A DNA stretch of 64,000 bases from Streptomyces ferrugineus (GTDB lineage: Bacteria; Actinomycetota; Actinomycetes; Streptomycetales; Streptomycetaceae), in the NCBI RefSeq assembly GCF_015160855.1, contig NZ_CP063373.1, positions 1,612,001-1,676,000 on the forward strand, read 5' to 3'. The notes below the pieces were generated by a model. It was not told where the DNA came from. It ran no database searches and saw nothing but the letters and a program-made list of their open reading frames with translations. Below are positions 36,199 through 43,941 of this stretch, piece after piece; the first letter of the stretch is position 1; the number at the start of each line of letters is the position of its first letter. The translations under genes and the position numbers were made by a program.

Positions 36199-36534
36199 TC
36201 AGAAGAACAGCCCGCCCCTGTGGACGGAGTTCCGCCCCTGCTCGACCGGGGCCGTGTTGCAGGCGGCGTACTTCGAGTTCGGCGCGGCGACGCCGCCGAG
36301 GACGGATCCGTTGGACCACGGGGCGAGGCAGCGACCGTCGACGAGGGTGCCGTTGACGATGAGAACGCCCTGCTGGGGGGCGTTCACGACGACCGGGGAC
36401 GCCGAGAAGCCGTCGCCACCCTTCACAGTGGTGGTCTTGCCGTTGCCGTCGTACTCACCAGCGGAGGCCATGCCCGCGCCGGCGACGACGGTGCTGAGGG
36501 CGAGGGCCGTGATGACCGCGAACTTCTTGGGCAA
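36199..36534 (-). CDS. Small exported two-cysteine protein, paralogue C
   Basis: Unknown family; 111 residues, the most divergent of the three. Different signal peptide (ALSTVVAGAGMASAG) and a five-residue insertion (EYDGNG) at the mature N-terminus, then the shared core: TTTVKGG, VVVNAPQQGVLIVNG, RCLAPWSNGSV, AACNTAPVEQG, GGLFF. First gene of the leftward group; the promoter should lie in 36535-36640. Likely the ancestral copy, with A and B a later duplication. Confidence 0.88.
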   Translation of the reverse strand: MPKKFAVITALALSTVVAGAGMASAGEYDGNGKTTTVKGGDGFSASPVVVNAPQQGVLIVNGTLVDGRCLAPWSNGSVLGGVAAPNSKYAACNTAPVEQGRNSVHRGGLFF

Positions 36535-36937
36535 CTTGGTTCCTTCCTGAATTCACGGTTGCGCACGCTTACGAAAAGGAAACCCGTATATGCACGCATA
36601 AGTCACGGCGGAAACATTCAAACGCGGGCAGATTCCTTCGGATGGCGCAACGCGAGGAAATGGACGGCGGGGCCGAATGGAATCCGGCCGCCCGGCCGCC
36701 CACATGCGGCCGCCCACATGCGTCCGGCCCACCGGCGAGGGGAGGGCCGGTGGGCCGGACGGTGGTTCACGGTGCCGGTGGGCTCGTGGGCCCGCCGTGT
36801 ACGGAGCTGGAAACTGCGGGTCCGGATCCAGCGTCCGGGCCTGCCGGCGGTCTCCGGCCGCCGAGAACCGGATCAGAGTCTCGAAATTCCGGGTCCGGTT
36901 TTCACCGGTACGGCCGACTCGTAAAGGTGCCGGGTCG
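36535..36937. other. Gene-free stretch with promoter, tandem repeat and terminator
   Basis: The left part (36535-36640) is AT-richer and should hold the promoter of paralogue C. A 14-base unit GGCCGCCCACATGC is present twice in tandem (36694-36721). A strong hairpin follows at 36721-36761. No coding region seen. Confidence 0.6.
36721..36761 (-). terminator. Hairpin terminator
   Basis: Perfect 16-base stem CGTCCGGCCCACCGGC / GCCGGTGGGCCGGACG with a nine-base loop, 177 bases past the end of the leftward gene at 36938. No T-tract. Confidence 0.7.
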
Positions 36938-37327
36938 TCACTTGTTGGGGAGCAGGGTGCCGAGTCCGGCGGCGGTCGGCGCCTTCAGCGGGCGGACCTG
37001 GACGGAGCCGCTGCCGGCCGGGTTCTTCACCGGAATGGTGGGCTTCTGGGCGGCGTCCGGGTCCATGCCGTCCAGGTAGATGCCGGACATCGGCTGCCCC
37101 GGGCCCTTCTTGTCGAACGCGCTGCCCTTGGTGATTCCACCGTCCCGGGCCAGTCCCGTCACGACATCCGCGGCCGGCACGACCGCCGGGCTCACCTTCG
37201 TCGGGGACATGAGCCCGAGCGGGCTGATTCCCGAACCGCCGGTGGCGGCCGACGCCGCGGCGGCGGATCCGCCCACAAGACCCGCACCGATCGCCAACGC
37301 CGCAGTGGTGAAAACTGCCTTCTTCAT
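36938..37327 (-). CDS. Small exported protein of unknown function
   Basis: Not recognised. Protein of 129 residues; signal peptide MKKAVFTTAALAIGAGLVGG to about residue 28, then a Cys-free, Gly/Pro/Ser/Lys-rich mature chain (ISPLGLMSPTKVSPAVV; SGIYLDGMDPDAAQ), which looks extended rather than globular. Sixth small exported protein in a 3.3 kb block. Divergent from the GH16-like gene. Confidence 0.82.
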   Translation of the reverse strand: MKKAVFTTAALAIGAGLVGGSAAAASAATGGSGISPLGLMSPTKVSPAVVPAADVVTGLARDGGITKGSAFDKKGPGQPMSGIYLDGMDPDAAQKPTIPVKNPAGSGSVQVRPLKAPTAAGLGTLLPNK

Positions 37328-37475
37328 GATTCACCTCGCTTGAAAGTACCTCTGATCCAACGGTTGGAGAACATAGCAGTCCATCGGCACTGCAAAAGCG
37401 ACGTGTTACTCCATACGCATGAAAGTCGCGCGGGTGAAGAATGCAATGCGTGGGGGCATTCGGAGGGATCGGCGC

Positions 37476-38234
37476 ATGATCGGAAATATGAAATTCAGTG
37501 CCCTCATCGACATGATCACCGGCCGTGATGAATTCACCCCGGCCCCGGCCCCCGCCGGATCGCCGGTCTGGGCGGAGGAGTTCGACGGCCCGATCGCCTG
37601 GGGCACCAGATGGGTCGGCGACCGCACCAGCGCCTTCCGCCACTGCGACCACAACCCGGACGACGACAAGCTCGACTGGCTCGACCCCGGCTGTGTGACC
37701 GTCGCGGACGGCATGGCCACCTTCACCGCCACGCCGGCCGGCCGCACCCTCGAGAACGGCCGCCAGGCCTGGCGCACCGGCCTGCTCACCACCGAGTACT
37801 CCGACGAGGAATTCCGGGTGCGGACCGGGGACTTCGTCGAGACCCGCGTCAGGCTCCCCTCCGGGACCGGGGCGTGGCCCGCGCTGTGGACCTGGAAGGA
37901 CGGCGCGAACGAGGTCGACACCTTCGAGTACCACCCGGACAACCCGCATCTGCTGGAGCTGTCCAACCACGTCAACACCGCCGCGACGTACTTCACCGAC
38001 GAGGGCGCGATCGCCCCGGGCCGGTGGGTGACCCTCGGCACCCGCTACGGCGCGCGCCGCGTCGAGTGGTACGTCAACGGCGAGTGCGTCTTCTGCGACG
38101 ACACCGGCGTCGGCCCCGACTGGTCGGCGTACCTGATCCTCAACCTGTCGCTGAGCGCCGGCGAGCACCACCCGGCTCCCCGCGGACCGGAGCCGATCAC
38201 CTTCGACGTCGGCCATCTCCGCGTCTATCGCTGA
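37476..38234 (+). CDS. GH16-like beta-glucanase domain protein without signal peptide
   Basis: Protein of 252 residues with one GH16 jelly-roll domain. The catalytic motif E-x-D-x-x-E is seen as NEVDTFEYH (nucleophile Glu146, Asp148, acid/base Glu151). GH16 enzymes cleave beta-1,3/1,4-glucans or galactans. The start at 37476 has GGAGGG eight bases upstream; no start choice yields a classical signal peptide, which is unusual for the family. Placed beside the exopolysaccharide and exported-protein genes. Either exported by another route, missing its leader, or cytoplasmic. Confidence 0.85.
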   Translation: MIGNMKFSALIDMITGRDEFTPAPAPAGSPVWAEEFDGPIAWGTRWVGDRTSAFRHCDHNPDDDKLDWLDPGCVTVADGMATFTATPAGRTLENGRQAWRTGLLTTEYSDEEFRVRTGDFVETRVRLPSGTGAWPALWTWKDGANEVDTFEYHPDNPHLLELSNHVNTAATYFTDEGAIAPGRWVTLGTRYGARRVEWYVNGECVFCDDTGVGPDWSAYLILNLSLSAGEHHPAPRGPEPITFDVGHLRVYR

Positions 38235-38336
38235 CCACAGCCCCGGATCCGCCGTTCGGGCGGTGGGGCCGGATGCTGTCGGCCGGTCGGGTGAGAGCGC
38301 GGCGGATGTGCTTCGGACCGTCGATAGGGTCGCGCG

Positions 38337-38927
38337 GTGGTTCCTGACTCACGCGCGGGTGGCAGCCGGGCGTTCGCCGTGCTGCTGGTGGTCTGCGGGG
38401 CGGCCGGTCTTGTGGCGTCCTGGGTCATCACCCTCGACAAGTTCAAGCTGCTGGAGGACCCCGACTTCACGCCCGGTTGCAGTCTCAACCCGGTGGTGTC
38501 CTGCGGCAGCGTGATGGAGAGCGACCAGGCCGAGGCCTTCGGCTTCCCCAATCCGATGCTCGGTCTTGTGGCCTACGGCATCGTGGTCTGCGTCGGCATG
38601 AGCCTGCTGGCCGGGGCCGTCTTCCCGCGCTGGTACTGGCTGATTTTCGAGGCCGGCTGTGTCTTCGGGATCGGGTTCGTCTCCTGGCTCCAGTTCGAGT
38701 CGCTGTACCGGATCAACGCCCTGTGCCTGTGGTGCGCTCTGGCCTGGCTCGCGACGATCCCGCTGTTCTGGTACGTGACGTCCTTCCTGGTACGCCGCCG
38801 CTTCCTGCCCGCCCCGGCCCCGGTGCGGGCCTTCCTCGACGAGTTCACCTGGGTGCTCCCGGTGCTGCACATCGGCGTCGTCGGCATGCTGATCCTGACC
38901 CGTTGGTGGGACTTCTGGACAAGCTGA
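38337..38927 (+). CDS. Vitamin K epoxide reductase (VKOR) family membrane protein
   Basis: Membrane thiol oxidoreductase of 196 residues with about five helices. It has the redox CxxC (Cys130 and Cys133 in LCLWCALA) and the loop Cys pair Cys48 and Cys56 (TPGCSLNPVVSC), the full VKOR set. In actinobacteria VKOR re-oxidises a DsbA-like protein and so drives disulfide formation outside the cell, which would serve the two-cysteine exported proteins nearby. GTG start, no clear ribosome site. Confidence 0.93.
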   Translation: MVPDSRAGGSRAFAVLLVVCGAAGLVASWVITLDKFKLLEDPDFTPGCSLNPVVSCGSVMESDQAEAFGFPNPMLGLVAYGIVVCVGMSLLAGAVFPRWYWLIFEAGCVFGIGFVSWLQFESLYRINALCLWCALAWLATIPLFWYVTSFLVRRRFLPAPAPVRAFLDEFTWVLPVLHIGVVGMLILTRWWDFWTS

Positions 38928-39034
38928 CCATTGCTGCACCCGGGGCGACACGCCCGGCCCCGCGCTGCGGTGGTGACCCCCCGACCCTCTGAACTGCTAC
39001 TCGTACGAACACCGAACCGTACGAGGAGTGAGCG

Positions 39035-39538
39035 ATGGCCGTCAGCGCGAGTGGGGTTTCGGTGGGCGGGGCGCAGGGCCCGGACACTGCCGTCGGCAGC
39101 GAGCCCGGGAGGCGGACGCGACGGGAGGCGGCGCGGCTGCTGTTCGCCTCCGCCGCCGTGGCGCTGGCCCCCGTCATCACCGCTTCCCGGCCCTCGCGAT
39201 CCGCCGACCGGCCGCAGGACGCCGGCGCCGACAGCCCCTTCGACGAGACCTATCGGGGCCGCCACATCCAGGGCGTTCCGGTCTCCCAGGGCGGGCTCAG
39301 CGCCCTCGACGTCGCCTGGCACGTCACCGTGGACGGCCGGCCGCTGCACCTGATGCGCCGGGCCGACGGCACCTGGCTGAGCATGGTCGACCACTACGGC
39401 TGCCACCGGACCCCGCTGGAGGCGACCCGTGCGGCCGTCGACGAGCTCGGGCCCCGCGAGCGGCTGCGCGACCTGGCCCCCGGTCCGTTCGGCGGCGGGC
39501 ATTCGCACAGGGAGACAGAGCATGGTGTACGTGCGTAA
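39035..39538 (+). CDS. melC1: Tyrosinase co-factor / copper chaperone MelC1
   Basis: Protein of 167 residues that binds apotyrosinase, delivers copper and carries it through the Tat pathway. Twin-arginine signal RRTRREAARLLFASA near residue 26; the MelC1 domain has YRGRHIQGVPVSQGG and the His-bearing DGRPLHLMRRADGTWLSMV, HYGC. A strong GAGGAG ribosome site. The last 17 bases overlap melC2, so the two are co-translated. Confidence 0.93.
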   Translation: MAVSASGVSVGGAQGPDTAVGSEPGRRTRREAARLLFASAAVALAPVITASRPSRSADRPQDAGADSPFDETYRGRHIQGVPVSQGGLSALDVAWHVTVDGRPLHLMRRADGTWLSMVDHYGCHRTPLEATRAAVDELGPRERLRDLAPGPFGGGHSHRETEHGVRA

Positions 39539-40382
39539 GAACGTGAGCAAGCTGACGCGCACCGAGCGGCGCCGGTTCGTCGAGGCGCTGCTGGAGATCA
39601 AGCGGAGCGGCCGGTACGACGAGTTCGTACGGCTGCACATCGCGCACTTCGTCGGCGACGGCGACCGGGGCCTGCGCGCCGCGCACATGACGCCCTCCTT
39701 CCTGCCCTGGCACCGTATGTTCCTGCTGGACCTGGAGGAGGCCCTGCGCCGGGTCGACGACTCGGTGACGGTGCCGTACTGGGACTGGACCCGGGATCGC
39801 AGGACCACCTCGGTGCCCTGGACCGACGAACTGCTCGGCGGCAACGGGCGGCCCGGCGACCGGCGGGTGATGACCGGGCCGTTCGCCCACGCCACCGGCA
39901 ACTGGACCATTCGGGTCGGCGTCACCGCGGGCGACTTCCTCACCCGGGACCTGGGCCGCTCCCGGAACCCGATCGACCTGCCCACCAAGGCCGATCTGAA
40001 GGAGGCGATGGACGACCCCGTCTACGACGTCGCCCCGTGGAACTCGACGGTCTCCAAAGGCTTCCGCAACAAGCTGGAGGGGTGGGGCGGCGGCCGGGAC
40101 TCCTGGCGCAACCACAACCGGGTGCACCGCTGGGTCGGCGGCACCATGCTCGGCGGCGCGTCCCCCAACGACCCCGCCTTCTGGCTGGTCCACGCCTTCC
40201 TCGACATGCAGTGGACCCGCTGGCAGCGACGCCACCGCAACCACCGCTACCTGCCGGCGAAGCCGCCCGGGCGGCGCAGCGACCAGTACCGGCGGATCGT
40301 CGCCCGGCACGAGCGGCTGCCGCCGTGGGACCTGACGCCGGACGATCTGGAGGACGTGTCCCAGATCTACCGGTACGCGTAG
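39522..40382 (+). CDS. melC2: Tyrosinase MelC2
   Basis: Type-3 dicopper monophenol oxidase, 286 residues, first step of melanin formation. CuA ligands map to His39, His55 and His64 (LHIAHF, AHMTP, PWHRMF), CuB ligands to His198, His202 and His224 (NHNRVHRWVGG; FWLVHAFLD). Oddity: the residue before the last ligand is Val223, where typical Streptomyces MelC2 has a second His (FWLHHA). All six ligands remain, so an active enzyme is expected; it may belong to the divergent MelD2-like branch. Exported with MelC1 because it has no signal of its own. Confidence 0.93.
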   Translation: MVYVRKNVSKLTRTERRRFVEALLEIKRSGRYDEFVRLHIAHFVGDGDRGLRAAHMTPSFLPWHRMFLLDLEEALRRVDDSVTVPYWDWTRDRRTTSVPWTDELLGGNGRPGDRRVMTGPFAHATGNWTIRVGVTAGDFLTRDLGRSRNPIDLPTKADLKEAMDDPVYDVAPWNSTVSKGFRNKLEGWGGGRDSWRNHNRVHRWVGGTMLGGASPNDPAFWLVHAFLDMQWTRWQRRHRNHRYLPAKPPGRRSDQYRRIVARHERLPPWDLTPDDLEDVSQIYRYA

Positions 40383-40429
40383 AAAGAAATCGCTGAGCCC
40401 CGGCCGCCGATGTCGACTAGCCTCCGCTC

Positions 40430-41026
40430 ATGGCAACCGATCCGACGGAACAACTGGTCAGACTGTTCGCCGAGGAGAGCCGGGTACGCGCCTTCGCGGC
40501 CGTGGCGCTGGGTTCCGAGAGCGCCGAGCAGGTCGCCCGGGCGGCGGGGCTGTCCCCGAGGGAGACGGCCGTGGCGCTGCGCCGACTGCGGGAGCAGGGC
40601 GTGGTGGGCGCGGGGGACGGCGGCGAACTGGGCATCGCGTACGGGCTGTTCAGGCAGTACGCGCGGGCGGCGGCGGAGCGCGCGGGCGACCCCCGGGCCG
40701 CCGGTGACCCGGCCTCCGGGGACACACGGGCCGACATGGTGCTGCGGACCTTCGTCCGGGACGGGCGACTGGTCCGGCTGCCCGCATGGTGGACCCGCAA
40801 GAAGCTGGTCCTGCGGCACATCGCCGAGCAGACCTTCGAGCCCGGTGTCGAGTACCCGGAGCGCACGGTCAACGAGAAGCTGCGCGCCTGGTGCGAGGAC
40901 AGCGACGACATCGACCATGTGACGCTCCGGCGCTATCTGGTGGACCTGCACCATCTGCACCGCAGCGACGGCGTCTACCGCAGGCCGGCGCGGGCGCCGC
41001 ACGGCGAGGCCGCCGACAGCGCCTGA
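40430..41026 (+). CDS. ArsR-like winged-helix protein with DUF2087 domain
   Basis: Probable transcription regulator of 198 residues. The N-terminal winged helix (about 1-65) has the recognition region ARAAGLSPRETAVALRRLREQG; the C-terminal DUF2087 (about 100-180) has LVRLPAWWTRKKLVLRHIAEQ and the pattern YPERTVNEKLRAW...DHVTLRRYLVD. DUF2087 is common behind HTH domains; ligand unknown. Forty-seven bases after melC2, possibly its own transcript. Confidence 0.88.
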   Translation: MATDPTEQLVRLFAEESRVRAFAAVALGSESAEQVARAAGLSPRETAVALRRLREQGVVGAGDGGELGIAYGLFRQYARAAAERAGDPRAAGDPASGDTRADMVLRTFVRDGRLVRLPAWWTRKKLVLRHIAEQTFEPGVEYPERTVNEKLRAWCEDSDDIDHVTLRRYLVDLHHLHRSDGVYRRPARAPHGEAADSA

Positions 41027-41036
41027 CGCGGCGGCC

Positions 41037-41996
41037 TCAGGGCAGCCGCCGTACCGGTGAACCCGCCAGGTACGCCTGGATGTCCTGCACCGCCTGGCCG
41101 TAGTACGTCGCGTAGTTGGCCTGCGAGACATATCCCAGGTGAGGTGTCGCGAGCAGCCGGGGCGCCGTGCGCATCGGGTGGTCGGCGGGCAGGGGCTCGA
41201 TGTCGAAGACGTCGACTCCGGCGCCGGCGATACGGCCCTCGTGCAGCGCGGCGAGCAGGGCGTCCTGGTCGACGATCGCGGCGCGGGAGGTGTTGACCAG
41301 GTACGCCGTCGGCTTGAGCAGGGCCAGCTCGGGCGCGCCCAGCAGGCCGCGGGTGCGGTCGCTCAGGGCGAGGTGGACGGAGACGAAGTCGCTGTCGGCG
41401 AGCAACTCCTCCTTGGACGCGGCCAGATGGACGCCCACCTCGTCGGCGTACTCCTTGGTGAGGTTCTGGCTCCAGGCGCTCACGTGCATGCCGAAGGCGA
41501 GGCCGACATGGGCCACCCGGCTGCCGATCTTGCCCAGGCCCAGCAGGCCGAGCCGGCGGCCGTGCAGGTCGGCGCCGACCGTGCGCTGCCAGGGGCCGCC
41601 GGTGCGCAGCGCGTTGCTCTCCTCGACGAGGCCGCGGGCGAGGCCCAGCAGCAGGGCCCAGGTGAGTTCGACGGGCGGCGTGGCGGAGCTGGCCGTGCCG
41701 CAGACGGTGACGCCGTGCGCCTCGGCGGCGGCGTAGTCGATGACCGAGTTGCGCATGCCGGAGGCGATCAGCAGCCGCAGCCGGGGCAGTCGGGCGATCA
41801 GGGAGGCGGGGAACGGGACGCGTTCGCGCAGGGTGACCACGATGTCGAAGTCGGCGAGGGCCGCGGCCAGGGTGTCCTCGTCGGGAAAGTGGGAGGTGAA
41901 GGGGACGACCTCCACCTCGTCCGCGAGCGGCGACCAGTCGGCGGCCTCCAGCGCCGCGTTCTGGAAGTCGTCGAGCACAGCACAGCGCAGCCGCAC
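41037..41996 (-). CDS. D-2-hydroxyacid dehydrogenase family protein
   Basis: NAD(P)H-dependent oxidoreductase of 319 residues of the D-isomer-specific group. Nucleotide fold LGLLGLGKIGSRVA near residue 148; catalytic Arg in VNTSRAAIVD, Glu in DVFDIEPLP and His in TPHLGYVS. Substrate unknown. GTG start. It is 59 bases downstream of the gamma-butyrolactone receptor gene on the same strand, and the gap contains an autoregulator-element-like palindrome, so it may respond to the butyrolactone. Confidence 0.9.
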   Translation of the reverse strand: MRLRCAVLDDFQNAALEAADWSPLADEVEVVPFTSHFPDEDTLAAALADFDIVVTLRERVPFPASLIARLPRLRLLIASGMRNSVIDYAAAEAHGVTVCGTASSATPPVELTWALLLGLARGLVEESNALRTGGPWQRTVGADLHGRRLGLLGLGKIGSRVAHVGLAFGMHVSAWSQNLTKEYADEVGVHLAASKEELLADSDFVSVHLALSDRTRGLLGAPELALLKPTAYLVNTSRAAIVDQDALLAALHEGRIAGAGVDVFDIEPLPADHPMRTAPRLLATPHLGYVSQANYATYYGQAVQDIQAYLAGSPVRRLP

Positions 41997-42032
41997 GGTG
42001 GTTCCTTTCCATGGCCGGGGGCCGGGGCCGGG

Positions 42033-42060
42033 TGTAATCAGACCGGTCGGTCGGGTTACA
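42033..42060. promoter_or_regulatory. Autoregulator-response-element-like palindrome
   Basis: Twenty-eight-base inverted repeat of the form TGTAA-N-C-N-GACCG-GT-CGGTC-N-G-N-TTACA, pairing at 11 of 14 positions. The spacing and GACCGGTCGGTC core resemble ARE sites bound by gamma-butyrolactone receptors. It overlaps the stop codon of the receptor gene and lies 37 bases before the dehydrogenase start. Confidence 0.65.
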
Positions 42061-42754
42061 GGGGGGCAGGGGGAGGTGTCCGCTGACTTCCCATCATGGG
42101 CGGGACGGCTTCCCGGGCGCCGGCCTCGTACTCCTCGAAGACCCGCCTGCCCCGATCCGGGGAGAGGTCCAGGGCCGCCAGCAGCGCCGGCGTGGAGATG
42201 CTCGGCAGGACGTGGCGCAGCAGGACGGAGACACGGCGGCCGAGGTCGGCGCGGTTGCAGCTGGCCTGGCTCATCGCCTGGACGCCGGCGAAGGCGCCGG
42301 TGAGGAACTCGGCGGTGTCGGTGACGTCGACGTGCGGCAGCAGCTCGCCCTGGGCCCGCGCCTCGGTGAGGATCTGCCGGAGCTGCTCGCTCCAGGCGCG
42401 GAAGGCGGCGTCGCGGTCCAGTTCACGTGCGCCCTGGTCGAGGGCGAGGGAGACACCGGCCTGCACCAGCGGATCGTGCTGCAACCGGTACGCCATGACC
42501 ATGCCGTGGTCGACGAGCCTCTGGAGCTTGCTGGACCTCTCGGGCAGCCGGTCGAGCGGCAGTTGGGCCTCCAGCACACCCAGCGCGACCTCCTCCTTGG
42601 AGGCGAAGTGGAAGTACAGGGCGCCCCGGGTGACCCCGGCCCGGTTGAGGATCTCCTCCACGGTGGCCGAGGCGTATCCACGCTCGCCGAACACCCCCGC
42701 GGCCGCCTCGAGGATCGAACGGCGCGTTCTGATCGCGCGGTCCTGCCGGGCCAT
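42056..42754 (-). CDS. Gamma-butyrolactone receptor-like TetR regulator (ArpA/ScbR family)
   Basis: Repressor of 232 residues. The N-terminus MARQDRAIRTRRSILEAAA and recognition region AGVTRGALYFHFASKEE are hallmarks of ArpA/ScbR proteins; the C-terminal domain has the family length. These repressors release DNA on binding gamma-butyrolactones. The start at 42754 follows GGAGGG. It is divergent from the AfsA-like gene, the classical scbR-scbA arrangement. Whether it binds the signal itself or is a pseudo-receptor cannot be told from sequence. Confidence 0.9.
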   Translation of the reverse strand: MARQDRAIRTRRSILEAAAGVFGERGYASATVEEILNRAGVTRGALYFHFASKEEVALGVLEAQLPLDRLPERSSKLQRLVDHGMVMAYRLQHDPLVQAGVSLALDQGARELDRDAAFRAWSEQLRQILTEARAQGELLPHVDVTDTAEFLTGAFAGVQAMSQASCNRADLGRRVSVLLRHVLPSISTPALLAALDLSPDRGRRVFEEYEAGAREAVPPMMGSQRTPPPAPL

Positions 42755-42875
42755 GGGTCCCTCCACCGTGTGCACGCCGGCGCGCTACGTGGCGTATTGA
42801 AAAGAAAACCGGATCACACGTAGGTTACTCGGCGGGCGGGAGCGCCTCGCTCTGGCGAATGACTCGGGGGGAGCC

Positions 42876-43862
42876 ATGGACCACGTGCGATCTCTTGACG
42901 CCTCGGCACGGGACGAGCAAACCGCGGGCCCCGCCGGACCCGCCCCCGCGACTGCCGGATGGCACACGGAGATAAGCGGCGAGCACGTGCACCGGCCCGA
43001 CGCGCGGGACGCCTTCCCCACCGCCTGGCGCCGACTGGACGACACCCGCTTCCAGGTCCGGGCCCGCTGGCCGCGACGGCACCGGTTCTTCACCGAGGTG
43101 GCCGGACGCTTCCAGGACCCCCTGCTGATACCGGAGATACTGCGCCAGGGCTCGATGCTGCTGGCCCACGCCGCGTTCGCGGTGCCCATCGGCGACCGGT
43201 TCGTGATGCAGCGCATCCGGTACTCGGCGGCGCCGGCCGGGCTGGTGCTCGACCGGTCCTCCGAGGACGCCGTCGCCGACTTCACCTGCGGTGACGTACG
43301 ACGTCGCGGCCGTCGCCTGGCGGGCATGCGCTGTGCGATGGTGCTGCGCCGGCAGGGCCGGGTCGTCGCCACCGCCGACGGGCGGCTCGACTGCGTCACG
43401 GACCGGGCCTACCGCCGACTGCGCGGTGAGCGGCTGTCGTTGACCGGCTGCTCCGTACCGCTGCTGCCCGCACTGCCGCCCGGGGCGGTCGGTCGGAGGG
43501 ACACCGCGGCCGTCGTCCTCGCCCCCTCCCCGCGCCCGGGCGCCTGGCAGCTCAGGGTCAACACCGCGCATCCCACCCTGTTCCGCAGGCCGAACGACCA
43601 TGTGCCCGGCTTCGTGCTGCTGGAGGCCGCCCGCCAGGCCGCGACGGCCTTCTCGCTCTTCCCCGGCCTCATGGTCGTCACCGACATGGACATGGTCTTC
43701 GCCCGGTACGCCGAACTCGACAGCCCCTGCTGGATCGAGGCCGACCCTCTGCCGAAGGACGACCCCGACCCGGCCACGGTCCAGGTGCGCGGCCTCCAGG
43801 ACGACGCCGAGGTCTTCAGCTGTACGGTGACGGCCGCGGCGTCCGGACCGGTGGACCGCTGA
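42876..43862 (+). CDS. AfsA/ScbA-type gamma-butyrolactone synthase
   Basis: Protein of 328 residues with two A-factor hot-dog repeats. First repeat: VHRPDARDAFPTAWRR, then PEILRQGSMLLAHAAF; second repeat: NTAHPTLFRRPNDHVPG with LLEAARQAA. It condenses a beta-ketoacyl chain with dihydroxyacetone phosphate to give the butenolide precursor of A-factor-like signals. A GGGGG-rich ribosome site precedes the ATG. First of three rightward genes that would complete the signal. Confidence 0.92.
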   Translation: MDHVRSLDASARDEQTAGPAGPAPATAGWHTEISGEHVHRPDARDAFPTAWRRLDDTRFQVRARWPRRHRFFTEVAGRFQDPLLIPEILRQGSMLLAHAAFAVPIGDRFVMQRIRYSAAPAGLVLDRSSEDAVADFTCGDVRRRGRRLAGMRCAMVLRRQGRVVATADGRLDCVTDRAYRRLRGERLSLTGCSVPLLPALPPGAVGRRDTAAVVLAPSPRPGAWQLRVNTAHPTLFRRPNDHVPGFVLLEAARQAATAFSLFPGLMVVTDMDMVFARYAELDSPCWIEADPLPKDDPDPATVQVRGLQDDAEVFSCTVTAAASGPVDR

Positions 43863-43941
43863 CGACTTACGGCTGACGACTGACGGGACTTACGACTGAC
43901 CGCGGTGTTGCGGATCGCCGGCCGAGAAGGAGGCCCTCACC

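Noticed and set aside
34806..36534. Chaplin or rodlin genes, expected near melC
   Set aside because: The small exported proteins lack the chaplin core with its paired Cys and hydrophobic motifs; the Cys spacing differs.
42755..42875. AACC-N12-GGTT (42807-42826) as a receptor-binding element between receptor and synthase genes
   Set aside because: Only four bases pair per arm and the rest does not match an autoregulator element; not better than chance.
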